Counted from the first letter of the stretch, positions 51,913-61,662 are shown. The stretch is DNA of 64,000 bases from an uncultured Prevotella sp. (GCF_946407605.1 NZ_CAMJOS010000008.1:44666-108665); one strand, 5' to 3'. Notes: a model not told the origin generated them from the sequence alone. Numbers and translations are program-made.

Positions 51913-51977
51913 TGTTATTTTGTAGTTTGTTATTTCGTTATTACGTTATTTCGTTATTACGATATTTCGTTATCTCG
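51913..51977. repeat. GTTATTTC/GTTATTAC octamer array, rhaB-rhaA spacer
   Basis: Seven or eight imperfect 8-bp units (TTATTTCG, TTATTACG, ATATTTCG, TTATCTCG) fill the spacer and run over the last codons of rhaB. Confidence 0.75.
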
Positions 51978-53469
51978 AAGTGATTGTTAAGAATTTCTTA
52001 TAGGCCGCATCCCAAATCTCTTTGTCCTGGGGCTCGTACCTAACCAGCTCTGTCGAGTTGGCGATGATCTGACGCATCTCCCAGATATCCTTCACCATAC
52101 CGGCGGCCTGAGCTTGTAGCATGATATTGCCGATGGCGGTGCATTCCTGCGGACCAGCCAGCACGGTGGCACCGGTGGAGTTGGCCGTAAACTGGTTGAG
52201 GTACTTATTCAGACTGCCGCCGCCAATGATATGCAGCACACTCACTGTGCTCGACGATTCCGTTGTCGAGCCCCTGAACTCCTGCAACCATTCAAACACC
52301 TGCCTATACCGCAATGCCAGCGAATCAAAAATACAACGACAGATCTCAGCCGGTGTCTCGGGCACAGGCTGATTGGTTTGACGGCAGTACTGCTGGATAG
52401 CCTCAATCATACTTGTGGGTGCCGCAAAGAGCGCATCGTCGGGGTTGATGAGACTGCGGAAAGGTTCTACGTTCATGGCACTGCCCTGCAGCTCGGGGTG
52501 GGAGAGACGGCGCACCTCTTCTGGCCATTCCAGTCGGCAACGCTCGTAGAGCCACATGCCACAGATGTTCTTCAGGAAACGTGTGGTGCCTTCGATGCCC
52601 CCCTCATTGGTGAAATTTCGTTCGTAGCTTAGGTCGTTGATGATGGCATCTTGGGTCTCAATGCCCATCAGACTCCACGTGCCACTGCTCAGATAGGCAA
52701 ACTGCTCATCCTTGGCGGGCACCGCAGCCACTGCCGACCCAGTGTCATGTCCGGCGACGGCAATCACAGGTACAGCACCCAGACCCGTCAACTGCTGCAC
52801 CTCCTCGGTCAGCACACCAATCTTCGTTCCTGGCATCACCATCCTTCCAAACGCCTCTCTTGTCAGCCCTACTGAAGCCAACAGTCGTTCGTCCAACTGT
52901 TTTGTCCTGGGGTCGAGCATCTGCGATGTCGAGGCAATGGTATATTCGCATACCATCTCGCCCGTTAGCATCCAAGTCAGCGCATCGGGCACAAACAGTA
53001 TTTTTGCGGCATGCTTTAGGGCCGAGTTGTTCTCTTTCCGCATGGCATAGAGCTGGAATAGACTGTTGAAGTTCATGAACTGGATACCTGTTATGTCATA
53101 TACCTCTTTTTTTGAAATGACAGTCTTCAGGTAGTCGTCCATAGCCTCAAAGGTAATCGGGTCACGGTAAGCCCTTGGATTCCTTAGGATGGCACCGTCA
53201 TCACCGATGCATACAAAGTCCACACCCCAGGTGTCGATACCTATCGAGGTGATGTCCAACCCCCTGCTGGCCACCTCTTTCAGTCCACGTATCATCTCGA
53301 AATACAGGGCATGGATATCCCAATAGTAGTGGCCGCCTTGCACAATCAGGTTGTTGGCAAATCGTGTCACCTCCTGTTGCTGCAGCTTGCCGTCTACGAT
53401 ATGACCGATGATGGTGCGTCCACTGGTAGCCCCCAGGTCTATGGCAAAGAAATATGACTTGTCTTGCAT
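51970..53469 (-). CDS. rhaB: L-rhamnulokinase
   Basis: 499 residues of the FGGY sugar kinase family. YFFAIDLGATSGRTIIGHI holds the phosphate-1 loop; GIDTWGVDFVCIGDDG, AYRDPITFEAMDDYL, VAGHDTGSAVAAVPAKDEQ near 240 and LHIIGGGSLNKYLNQFTANS near 415 complete the set. It phosphorylates L-rhamnulose. Head of the rhamnose series; a TACCTTTG -7 box sits at 53519-53512, about 43 bp upstream. The aldolase rhaD is not in the window. Confidence 0.95.
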   Translation of the reverse strand: MQDKSYFFAIDLGATSGRTIIGHIVDGKLQQQEVTRFANNLIVQGGHYYWDIHALYFEMIRGLKEVASRGLDITSIGIDTWGVDFVCIGDDGAILRNPRAYRDPITFEAMDDYLKTVISKKEVYDITGIQFMNFNSLFQLYAMRKENNSALKHAAKILFVPDALTWMLTGEMVCEYTIASTSQMLDPRTKQLDERLLASVGLTREAFGRMVMPGTKIGVLTEEVQQLTGLGAVPVIAVAGHDTGSAVAAVPAKDEQFAYLSSGTWSLMGIETQDAIINDLSYERNFTNEGGIEGTTRFLKNICGMWLYERCRLEWPEEVRRLSHPELQGSAMNVEPFRSLINPDDALFAAPTSMIEAIQQYCRQTNQPVPETPAEICRCIFDSLALRYRQVFEWLQEFRGSTTESSSTVSVLHIIGGGSLNKYLNQFTANSTGATVLAGPQECTAIGNIMLQAQAAGMVKDIWEMRQIIANSTELVRYEPQDKEIWDAAYKKFLTITSR

Positions 53470-53582
53470 ATCCGATAATGCTTGTTTTCTAGGTTATGAA
53501 ATATTTGCTGGCAAAGGTACGACAAAATCCTTGTATAGGACATGACAATTTGATATTTAGACCGAGGTTTTTGGTAGTTTGT

Positions 53583-53614
53583 TTTGGAGGTTACGTGGAA
53601 AATGTGTACCTTTG
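53583..53614 (+). promoter_or_regulatory. nhaD promoter
   Basis: TTTG (53583-53586), 20 bp, TACCTTTG (53607-53614), 39 bp before the ATG. It is divergent from the rhaB promoter region. Confidence 0.75.
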
Positions 53615-53653
53615 CAGCCAAATTGAAACAAGATAATATAATAAGGTAAAAAG

Positions 53654-54979
53654 ATGACATTGACAGTATTGATTATTGCACTTTTCGTGTTGGGCTATCT
53701 GTGCATTGCCCTGGAAAGTGTGCTCGAAATCAACAAGGCGGCCATCGCACTGCTGATGTGCGTGGGATGCTGGACTTTGCTGATGGTGGGCGTACAGGGA
53801 TTCTTCCCTGAGGTGGCCGATGGCGTCGGCTATGTCTCATCTCGCATCCAGCACCATCTGGGCGATGCAGGCGAGACGCTGTTCTTCCTCATGGGTGCCA
53901 TGACCATCGTGGAGATTGTTGACTCTAACGGTGGTTTCAACTTTGTGCGTGACGCCATCAAGACGCGCTCTAAGCGGAAACTGATGTGGCGTGTGGCTTT
54001 CATGACGTTTTTCCTGTCGGCCATCCTCGACAACCTCACCACATCGATTGTGATGATTATGGTGCTGCGCAAACTGGTGCGGAGCCGCGAGGAGCGTCTG
54101 ATCTATGCAGGTCTTATCATCATCGCAGCCAACTCGGGTGGCGCTTTCTCGCCCATCGGCGACGTGACCACCATCATGCTGTGGATCAAGGGCGTTATCA
54201 CCACACAAGGCGTGCTGACCGAGATATTCATCCCGTCGCTCGTATCCATAGTGATTCCGGCACTCATCCTGAGCCTCTCGCTGAAAGGAAAGTTTGACAA
54301 AGAACAGAACCTGAAGGTCAACGAGGTGTCGGCATTCACCAAGAACCAGCGTAAGATAATCTTCGCTCTGGGCGTGGGTGGTCTGATCTTCGTTCCCATC
54401 TTCAAGACGCTGACCCACATGCCGCCGTTCATGGGCATCCTGCTGGTGTTGGGTGTGCTGTGGACCGCCACGGAGGTGTTCCATCGTATGCAGCAGACAA
54501 GTGAGGATGACACGATGGCAAAACGTGTCACCGACCTGCTCTCAAAGATAGACCTCTCCACCATCATGTTCTTCCTGGGCATCCTCATGGCAGTGGCCGT
54601 ACTGCAGGAGATTGGTGTGCTGACAGCCATGGGTGAGGGACTCAACGAAGCCTTTGCCGGCAACTACTACCTCATCAACGGTATCATCGGTGTGCTGTCG
54701 TCCATCGTCGACAACGTGCCTCTGGTGGCTGGCTGTATGGGTATGTATCCTGTGGCTGCCGAAGGTGCTATGGCCATCGACGGAATCTTCTGGCAACTGC
54801 TGGCCTATTGTGCCGGTGTGGGCGGCTCTATGCTGATTATCGGCTCGGCTGCCGGCGTGGTAGTGATGGGATTGGAGAAGATATCCTTCGGCTGGTACCT
54901 GAAGAAGATAACATGGATAGCCTTCGTGGGCTATCTGGCCGGTATCGGTTGCTACTGGGTAGAGAAACTCTTCTATTGA
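53654..54979 (+). CDS. nhaD: Na+/H+ antiporter, NhaD family
   Basis: 441 residues, about eleven to twelve hydrophobic helices. MGAMTIVEIVDSNGGFNFVRD, FFLSAILDNLTTSIVMIMVLRKL near 120 and IAANSGGAFSPIGDVTTIMLWIKG near 160 are the family core with the transport Asp residues; SSIVDNVPLVAGCMGMY near 355 is the second half repeat. Exchanges sodium for protons at the inner membrane. The end overlaps the end of the AraC gene by 7 bp (converging). Confidence 0.92.
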   Translation: MTLTVLIIALFVLGYLCIALESVLEINKAAIALLMCVGCWTLLMVGVQGFFPEVADGVGYVSSRIQHHLGDAGETLFFLMGAMTIVEIVDSNGGFNFVRDAIKTRSKRKLMWRVAFMTFFLSAILDNLTTSIVMIMVLRKLVRSREERLIYAGLIIIAANSGGAFSPIGDVTTIMLWIKGVITTQGVLTEIFIPSLVSIVIPALILSLSLKGKFDKEQNLKVNEVSAFTKNQRKIIFALGVGGLIFVPIFKTLTHMPPFMGILLVLGVLWTATEVFHRMQQTSEDDTMAKRVTDLLSKIDLSTIMFFLGILMAVAVLQEIGVLTAMGEGLNEAFAGNYYLINGIIGVLSSIVDNVPLVAGCMGMYPVAAEGAMAIDGIFWQLLAYCAGVGGSMLIIGSAAGVVVMGLEKISFGWYLKKITWIAFVGYLAGIGCYWVEKLFY

Positions 54980-55845
54980 TTTCTCAACTCACTGGGCTTC
55001 CGGCCCGTCTTGAGTTTGAATTTTGCAGAGAAATAGTCTGGCGACTCGAAGTCGAGTCGGTAGGCTATTTCTTTTATGCTCATATCGGTGGTGCTCAGCA
55101 GCTCCTTGGCACGCTGCAGACGCAGGTCTTGCTGGTAGGTGGCAGGTGAGAGTCCCGTATGCTCCTTGAACAGCTTACGGAAATTAGAGTAGCTCACGCC
55201 CATCTCTTCTGCCACCTGCTGGATGGTCAGTGGACTCTCCAGCGACTCACGAATGCGGAGTCTGGCCTTGCTGATCATCTCGACATGGGTCTGGTTACGG
55301 CTCTTCAGTTGGATATTACGTTCCAGTGAATACATCATGCCAATCAGATGATTCACGATGCCTGCCATCAACTGCTGTGAGTAGGCGGCCTCCTCCAAGG
55401 CGGCAGCATAAGCCTGCTTGTAAAGGGCCACAATCTCCGCCGAATAGCCCACATGATAGATGGGTTTGGTGGGCGACAGGAACTGCGCCCTCACACGGTC
55501 GTCGATATTCTGTCCCTTGAATCCTATCCAGTATTTCTTCCAGCCTTGCTTGCCGGTGGGGTGATAGCTGTGCCACTCGCCAGGGAAGAGCAGGAAGAAA
55601 TCGCCTTCCTTCAGCGGGGCTTCCTTCACATTCCTGCTATGAAACACACCTTCACCTTCTATAATATATAGGAGCTGATACTCGGGCAGCACACGTCCTT
55701 TCTGCAACTCGAAGTAATAGCCGTCAGCATGACCTCGTGTAGGGTAGGGGTCGTTAGGACCTATCTCCTCGTAACCGATGGTGGTGACGGTAAGTCCCCA
55801 CAAGGCGTCACGTTCGTTGGCAAGCATGTACTTACTAATCTGCAT
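54973..55845 (-). CDS. AraC-family transcription regulator, possible rhamnose regulator
   Basis: 290 residues. N-terminal cupin-type sensing domain (YQLLYIIEGEGVFHSRN, EGDFFLLFPGEWHSYHP, about 50-110), C-terminal double HTH (about 190-288): LTIQQVAEEMGVSYSNFRKL and MSIKEIAYRLDFESPDYFSA followed by GRKPSELRN. It starts 11 bp after the sensor kinase gene at 55857 and so shares its transcript, and it lies close to the rhaB-rhaA-transporter series. Rhamnose regulators of Bacteroides are of this family, so that role is plausible but only inferred. Confidence 0.85.
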   Translation of the reverse strand: MQISKYMLANERDALWGLTVTTIGYEEIGPNDPYPTRGHADGYYFELQKGRVLPEYQLLYIIEGEGVFHSRNVKEAPLKEGDFFLLFPGEWHSYHPTGKQGWKKYWIGFKGQNIDDRVRAQFLSPTKPIYHVGYSAEIVALYKQAYAAALEEAAYSQQLMAGIVNHLIGMMYSLERNIQLKSRNQTHVEMISKARLRIRESLESPLTIQQVAEEMGVSYSNFRKLFKEHTGLSPATYQQDLRLQRAKELLSTTDMSIKEIAYRLDFESPDYFSAKFKLKTGRKPSELRNQ

Positions 55846-55856
55846 AGTGGTGTTTT

Positions 55857-58643
55857 TTACTGGTTGACCGTAGGTTGTTCACTCTTCTCAAAAGGAATAC
55901 GGATCCAGAAGGTAGAACCTGTTCCTTCACCATCGCTCTCCACACCGATATTACCGCCACAGCGCTCGGCAATGCTTTTGCAGATGCTCAGTCCAAGACC
56001 AGTGCCCTGCACAAAGTCGTTCAGCTTGACAAAGCGTTCAAACACCATCGCCTGCTTCTCCTTGGGAATGCCGGCACCCGTGTCTTCACAATAGATGTAG
56101 AGATTCTTGTCCTCCTGTCTATAGCCCACCTTGATATGTCCCTGATGGGTGTATTTCACGGCGTTGGTCACGAAGTTAGTGATGACCTGCTGGATACGTC
56201 CCTTGTCGAGATAAGCATTGAAGGTGGAGTAGGGGTTCTCCTTGATAAATTGTACGCCAGGCTCCTGCACACGCTGTTCCAGCGTCTGACAGATATCATC
56301 GAAGGCTTGGGCGAAGTCCACGTCGGCAGGCTCAATGGCCAAGGGACGTGACTCGATATTCGAGGCCTCGAGAATATCGTTAATCAGTCTGAGGAGCATG
56401 TCGCAGTTGTTACGGATAATACGCATGAACTCCTGCTTGTCAGCAGCATCCTCTACCATTGGTAGAAGGTCTGAGAAGCCCACGATAGCATTTAGAGGCG
56501 TTCTGATCTCATGCGTCATATTGGCCAGGAAGGCAGCCTTCAGTCGTCCGGAGTCCTCGGCGCGGGCTGTCTCAACACGCAACTTTTCCTGAGCCTCCAT
56601 CAAACTGGTGATATTTCTCGAGAGTCCGAAATATTCTACGAGTTGACCATCCTTGTTGAAGATAGGTATGCCTGAGACGGAATACCAGGTGGGTTCCTTG
56701 TCGAGCGGTGTCCTGTTGAAGGGTAGGATGACCGTATATGACTTGCCCTGCTGCATAGCACTCTGCACCTCTGTCATGGCCTGCTGACGTGCATCGGGTC
56801 TGATAGTTTCAATATAATCCTCAATGGTCTCCGTAAACTCCGTTTTGCCTGGTGTACGTGTGATGTTGATAACATTCTCGGCCGGACGGTAGCTCCAGAT
56901 ATACATCAGACTCTCTTCCAACAGGTAGCTGAGCTGAATCTCGTAGTGTTTGATAGTATCGTTGATGGTCTGGAGTCGTTGGTCGTGTTTACGTTGTTCC
57001 AGATACATATTGCGCTCAGCGGTGATGTCGCGGCTGGTAACGATATAATAGACCAGCTCGTCGTCATCGTTTATCACGGGACGAACGCGGAACTCAATAT
57101 ATTTGTTGATGCCCAACAGCGGTTCATTAAGATGCTGGCAGACGTACATGACCTCTCTTGAACCAGGCATATAGACGCCTTTGAGGTTGGGGAAACTGAA
57201 GAGTATGCTCTTCTGGAAATACAGATCGTCATCATCTGTAATCTCACAGAGCTCACGCATCTTCTTGTTGATGTCGAGTAACACACCGTCAGCATTATAG
57301 AACGACATGGCAATGAGGTTGGTGTCGAACATCTGCTTATATTTGTTCATGTCGTTCTTGATAAGCCGTTCCTCATTCACCTCGTCGGTAGTGTCCTTGA
57401 TGGTATAGACAATATATTGCGGTTTGCCATGATGCTTCTCCACGACGCCGCTGCCATAGTAGCTCCTCCAATTGGGCTGTTCGGCCGTTCCATAGTTGAA
57501 GCTGAGGTGCATGTCGAAGTGATCCAAGGTGCCCATGGCCAGCTGGGAGTTGAATGTATGAAGGCGTTCTGCCTCATCATGTGGCATGTGCTTCAGGAAT
57601 TCCTCTGGTCTCATGCCTTCGTCAGGTAACAGCTTGCCGTATTTGTTGCGGAGCATATTGCTCTTGAAGTCCCACTCTATCACGAAGTAGTCGCCCATGT
57701 TCAGCACCTGAACCATCATCTGCTTCAGGTCGGCACTCTCTCTCACGCTGTCGTTCACCCTTTTTCTCACCAGACGGGTAAGCATCACCACGATGATAGA
57801 AACCAGCAGGAGCCCGGCCACAATCAATAGTGCCACTGGCGAGGCATCATCGTGCTCCAGTTCCGGATGGAACCAGTGGTCGTAGATCTTCTGCAGGTCG
57901 CCGGCCTGTTCCAGTCGGGTGTACTGGTCGTCGATGATGTCAACCAGTTCCTTGTTATAGCCAATGATACGCAGCTCACCTGTGGGGATGTCGATATCGT
58001 CGAGGACGATGCTGTCAAGTCCCAGTTCCTTAATCTTATTGGTGAGTGGTACCTCGCCCCAGATGTAATATTTGTAAATGCCTTGACTGATGCCCGTCAG
58101 AGCGTCTTTAGGCGAGTGATACTCAACAGTCATGGGTAGTTTTCCCCGTTCAAAAAGGACTGTGGCAGCATAGTCGTCTTTCTTCAGCAGTAGCGTGTCG
58201 CCATGATGTAGGTCGTTAATCTTGTTCAAGACAGGTGTCGTGCTACGTCGTGCCACCTTCACGTTGTAGTAGTTAATAAACTTACGGGTGGTCACGTAAG
58301 GGGCTTTCTGATAGAAGGTGTAGAGCATGTGAATCAGGTCGGCCTCATGATTCTTAAACATATCGGTGGCCGTATGCCATTCCTGCATGACAAAGACGTG
58401 GGGAATGTCAAGCTTATCGAAGATAAGGTTGAGCACGTCGATATTATAGCCGCTGGGTTGTCCCTCACTGTCAATAAACTCATAGGGGCGGAAGTCCCAG
58501 TCACATACCATAACCAGCGGATGTTCCTCTGTATATCCGAAGTTATTTGAGGCAGGGACAGTCGCAAAGGACAGCAAGGATAATAGCACCGCTATTAACC
58601 TCTTTCCACTTCCGTACCTATATATATTTATGCTCATATTCAT
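55857..58643 (-). CDS. Sensor histidine kinase with periplasmic solute-binding domain
   Basis: 928 residues. Signal region 1-31; a bacterial solute-binding family 3 domain about 38-255 (HPLVMVCDWDFRPYEFIDSE, GYNIDVLNLIFDKLDIP); TM helix about 270-293 (VALLIVAGLLLVSIIVVML); three PAS-like regions about 315-660; HisKA with NMTHEIRTPLNAIVGFSDLL, the acceptor His at residue 711 (codon 56513-56511); HATPase about 815-920 (TNFVTNAVKYTHQG, DTGAGIPKEKQ, GTGLGLSICKSIAERCGG). No receiver domain is attached and no response regulator gene is adjacent, only the AraC gene downstream. Ligand likely a small molecule. Start ATG at 58643 or 58637. Confidence 0.93.
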   Translation of the reverse strand: MNMSINIYRYGSGKRLIAVLLSLLSFATVPASNNFGYTEEHPLVMVCDWDFRPYEFIDSEGQPSGYNIDVLNLIFDKLDIPHVFVMQEWHTATDMFKNHEADLIHMLYTFYQKAPYVTTRKFINYYNVKVARRSTTPVLNKINDLHHGDTLLLKKDDYAATVLFERGKLPMTVEYHSPKDALTGISQGIYKYYIWGEVPLTNKIKELGLDSIVLDDIDIPTGELRIIGYNKELVDIIDDQYTRLEQAGDLQKIYDHWFHPELEHDDASPVALLIVAGLLLVSIIVVMLTRLVRKRVNDSVRESADLKQMMVQVLNMGDYFVIEWDFKSNMLRNKYGKLLPDEGMRPEEFLKHMPHDEAERLHTFNSQLAMGTLDHFDMHLSFNYGTAEQPNWRSYYGSGVVEKHHGKPQYIVYTIKDTTDEVNEERLIKNDMNKYKQMFDTNLIAMSFYNADGVLLDINKKMRELCEITDDDDLYFQKSILFSFPNLKGVYMPGSREVMYVCQHLNEPLLGINKYIEFRVRPVINDDDELVYYIVTSRDITAERNMYLEQRKHDQRLQTINDTIKHYEIQLSYLLEESLMYIWSYRPAENVINITRTPGKTEFTETIEDYIETIRPDARQQAMTEVQSAMQQGKSYTVILPFNRTPLDKEPTWYSVSGIPIFNKDGQLVEYFGLSRNITSLMEAQEKLRVETARAEDSGRLKAAFLANMTHEIRTPLNAIVGFSDLLPMVEDAADKQEFMRIIRNNCDMLLRLINDILEASNIESRPLAIEPADVDFAQAFDDICQTLEQRVQEPGVQFIKENPYSTFNAYLDKGRIQQVITNFVTNAVKYTHQGHIKVGYRQEDKNLYIYCEDTGAGIPKEKQAMVFERFVKLNDFVQGTGLGLSICKSIAERCGGNIGVESDGEGTGSTFWIRIPFEKSEQPTVNQ

Positions 58644-58716
58644 TTCTCTTATCTGTCATAGGGGCAAGCCCCTATGCTAGGTTATTTGACCCCTTCGGGG
58701 CCCTTTGGTCTATCCT

Positions 58717-58868
58717 CCCGTCACCTTTCACTTTTCACCTTTGACCTTCGGTCTAGTCTGCTCTCGCTCGACAATGGTCAAGTAAACTTGCCATTGTTCT
58801 CGCTTAATCGCAGCCTTCACCTTTCACCCTTCACCTTTCACTTTTCACCTTTCACCTTTCACTTTTCA
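58717..58868. repeat. 87-bp repeat (copy B) within TTTCACC arrays
   Basis: 58734-58820 is identical to 46532-46618. It is flanked on both sides by TTTCACC/TTTCACT units (58720-58735 and 58814-58868). Lies between the two sensor-kinase genes. Just left, CCCCTTCGGGG (58690-58700) and GGGGCAAGCCCC (58662-58673) form two more small hairpins. Confidence 0.9.
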
Positions 58869-58870
58869 CC

Positions 58871-61654
58871 TCACTTCCTCACCATCTCCCTACAGATGCA
58901 TGGTATGGTAATCCACACGATGGTACCCTTTCCAAACTCGGACTTCAGACGAATCCTACCGCCCATCAACTTCACCACCTCCTGGCAGATGGCCAGACCG
59001 AGTCCGCTGCTACCACTGCCAGTGGTGACAAAACGTCCGAAGACATGCTCAATCTGATCCTCGGGAATGCCGCGACCTGTATCTTGAATGGTCACCGTCA
59101 GGTCTTCACCATTATAGTCATAGCTGGCTCGGACAGAGCCTTTCGTGGTTTGCTGTACGGCATTGGTAATGATATTGTCAATGACTACAGACAAGTTAGT
59201 CAGGTCAATATCCAGCACCAGACGCTCATAGGGTGAGTCGATGAAATAGTTCACCCCAGGCTGCTGGTGTTGTGTCCACACGGACTGACAGCGACCTTCA
59301 AACACACCGGCAAAGTCGATGGGCATGGTCTTCAACTCAATCATGCCGGCATCGAGACGTGAGAGGAACAGGATGTTGTTAACCAGGGTGAGCAGATTGC
59401 GTGAGTTGTTCTTGATCTCCTCGATAAAGAACCGCTCGTCCTCGGCGCTATGCTCCATGTCAAAGAGCTCGGCAAAGCCCACCACAGAGGTCAGCGGGGT
59501 ACGAATCTCGAAACTCATGTTGCGAAGGAAGGCATTCTTCACCGTCTCCACCTCCTGAGCTTTCACCGTCTCATGGGCCAGCTGCTCCTCAGTGGCCTTG
59601 ATGTCACTAATATCACGGCACATACCGAAATAGTATTTCACCGCGCCCTTGTCATTAAAGACTGGCACGAACGAGAAATACAGGTAGAGTCGTTTCTGCC
59701 CCTTCAATCGCAGTATTGACTTGACGGCAGCCTTCACGGGCTGTTGTGTCTGGGTGTCCATGCTGTTCAGCACACGCAGGGCCGTCTTCTTCGACTCCTC
59801 AGCGGCCAGCGACAGCAAGCGGGTCTGCGTCAGCCTTTGCTGCACACGACCAATCTCGCTATAGATGGTCAGCATATGGGTGTCGGGAGAATAGTTCACA
59901 ATGCGCACGCCACCGTTCGTCATCACATAGTCGATGTTGCGGATATAGTCTTTCAGCTCGTTCGTAGCTTCCTCCATCTGAACAATGTTCTTCTGCAGAC
60001 GGGAATACGACTTTGCAATCTCCGTAACATCACGCCCCGTACCGTAGATAGCCAACAGCTTTCCGTCATCGTCACGGACGGGCAACAGCTGCAACTCGTA
60101 GTAGAGCTCGTCACGTTTCAAGAATTGGTTCAAGGTCCTGGGGTCGTCGGGTGACTTATAAATCTGTGTCAGGTAGGTGTACTCCATGTCATCAATCGAC
60201 AGATTGGGGTCTCCTAACACGTCCTTAATCGAGATTTTTGCATCGACCACACGCTGTACGCCGCCAGGGATGGCCTTGGAGGCTTTCTCGCTCATGTCGT
60301 TGATGAAGCCGTGTTCGTCGTACGACACGTTATCGACCATAGCAGAGTTGAAGATATGGCGATAGCGCAGCATACTGTCTTTCTGCTGCTGCTGGCGCAG
60401 TCTTTTCTCCGTGATATTCGTGGTGGCACCAATGATATGTGTGGCCTCTCCGTTCTTGTTGCGCCGCAACACCGAAAAATCCACCGAGAAGGTGTAGATG
60501 TCCTTGCTGTCACCCTTGGTCACACGCACTTCAAGGTTCTCACGTTCCTTCTTCTCTTGATGGGCTATCTCGTCGATGAGCTTGCATAGGTGTTCATAAT
60601 CCTCGGGTATCAGATAGTACAGCATGAAGTTGGGCGACAGCGGGAATGTTTTCTGCTTGCCTTCTGAGTTGATGCTGGTAACGGTGCGCTTTTCAATGTC
60701 AAACAGCCATACATGCACCTTACTTGTATTCAGAATAAGCGTCAGACGGGTGATGGTGCGTTGTAAGTCCATGGTGACCTTCCGCTCATACAGCCGGTAG
60801 AAGATGTAGAACATCAGCGTGATGAAAATCAGCACCAGCATGACAACGGCAATCGTCCATATCCACGAGGGAATACCTGTTTCTTTGCGCTCAGGGTAGA
60901 ACCATTTGTTCTGGATGGGCTGCAGGCGTCCTGTGGAGTTAAGCAAGGCAAACACGCTGTCCATCTGCTCCAGCAGTAGGGTGTCGTTCGACATGAACTT
61001 ATAGTCGCCATGAGGGACGTTCACCGGTGTCAGCTCCAGGTCTTCATAGTTGAACTTATGAATCAACCACTTCAGCGACATCGTGTTCCACACAATCTGA
61101 CTGCCAGCATGGTTGTGAACATACTGCACAGCCTCCTGCATATCGTTATAGGGGATGGCATTCTTGCCCCATCCGCGCCCTTGCATCAGGTGGTGGCTGA
61201 AGCTGCCGCCATGCACCAGCACACGATGGTTGGCCAGGTCGTCAATAGTCTTGATAACCACGGGCTCGTCCTTCCTATGCACCACACTATGGGTGAAGAT
61301 CTGGATGACGCTCTTGCCATACTGTGCATATTCATTATGGAAATGGGCATCCATGCCGCACATCAGGTCGGCACGTCCGGCCTTCAGGTCGTTCAGGGCA
61401 TCCTGTGTGGGCTTTAGCTTTATACGGTAGGGTATGTCCAACTCATTGAAGATCATCCTCAGCAGGTCGATATTATAGCCCACGGCCTCGCCGTTCTCAT
61501 TCAGGAAGACGTAAGGCCACAGGTCCCAGGCATCCTCATACACCAACGGATTCTCTTCGGTATATTCCTTGGCAGGAACCTCCGGTGTCTCCGTGGTCTG
61601 AGCATGGACTGGTGCAGCAAACGCTATTAAAAGGAACAGCAATACAAATACCAT
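58871..61654 (-). CDS. Sensor histidine kinase paralogue whose phospho-acceptor His is Phe
   Basis: 927 residues. Signal peptide 1-19 (FVLLFLLIAFAAPVHAQ); solute-binding family 3 domain about 35-255 (GYNIDLLRMIFNELDIP); TM about 272-296 (WIWTIAVVMLVLIFITLMFYIF); PAS-like regions about 310-690; the dimerisation helix reads LRNMSFEIRTPLTSVVGFAEL, with Phe at residue 715 (codon TTC, 59512-59510) where the family has His. The ATPase domain looks whole: VIDNIITNAVQQT, DTGRGIPEDQ, GSGSSGLGLAICQEV. It follows an exported-protein gene at 8 bp and precedes the His-bearing paralogue. Likely signal partner rather than ordinary autokinase; inferred. Confidence 0.9.
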   Translation of the reverse strand: MVFVLLFLLIAFAAPVHAQTTETPEVPAKEYTEENPLVYEDAWDLWPYVFLNENGEAVGYNIDLLRMIFNELDIPYRIKLKPTQDALNDLKAGRADLMCGMDAHFHNEYAQYGKSVIQIFTHSVVHRKDEPVVIKTIDDLANHRVLVHGGSFSHHLMQGRGWGKNAIPYNDMQEAVQYVHNHAGSQIVWNTMSLKWLIHKFNYEDLELTPVNVPHGDYKFMSNDTLLLEQMDSVFALLNSTGRLQPIQNKWFYPERKETGIPSWIWTIAVVMLVLIFITLMFYIFYRLYERKVTMDLQRTITRLTLILNTSKVHVWLFDIEKRTVTSINSEGKQKTFPLSPNFMLYYLIPEDYEHLCKLIDEIAHQEKKERENLEVRVTKGDSKDIYTFSVDFSVLRRNKNGEATHIIGATTNITEKRLRQQQQKDSMLRYRHIFNSAMVDNVSYDEHGFINDMSEKASKAIPGGVQRVVDAKISIKDVLGDPNLSIDDMEYTYLTQIYKSPDDPRTLNQFLKRDELYYELQLLPVRDDDGKLLAIYGTGRDVTEIAKSYSRLQKNIVQMEEATNELKDYIRNIDYVMTNGGVRIVNYSPDTHMLTIYSEIGRVQQRLTQTRLLSLAAEESKKTALRVLNSMDTQTQQPVKAAVKSILRLKGQKRLYLYFSFVPVFNDKGAVKYYFGMCRDISDIKATEEQLAHETVKAQEVETVKNAFLRNMSFEIRTPLTSVVGFAELFDMEHSAEDERFFIEEIKNNSRNLLTLVNNILFLSRLDAGMIELKTMPIDFAGVFEGRCQSVWTQHQQPGVNYFIDSPYERLVLDIDLTNLSVVIDNIITNAVQQTTKGSVRASYDYNGEDLTVTIQDTGRGIPEDQIEHVFGRFVTTGSGSSGLGLAICQEVVKLMGGRIRLKSEFGKGTIVWITIPCICREMVRK

Positions 61655-61662
61655 GTCTTAGG

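Noticed and set aside
58814..58868. CRISPR array or phage attachment site in the heptamer repeats
   Set aside because: Units are 7 bp and contiguous; no integrase or tRNA is adjacent.
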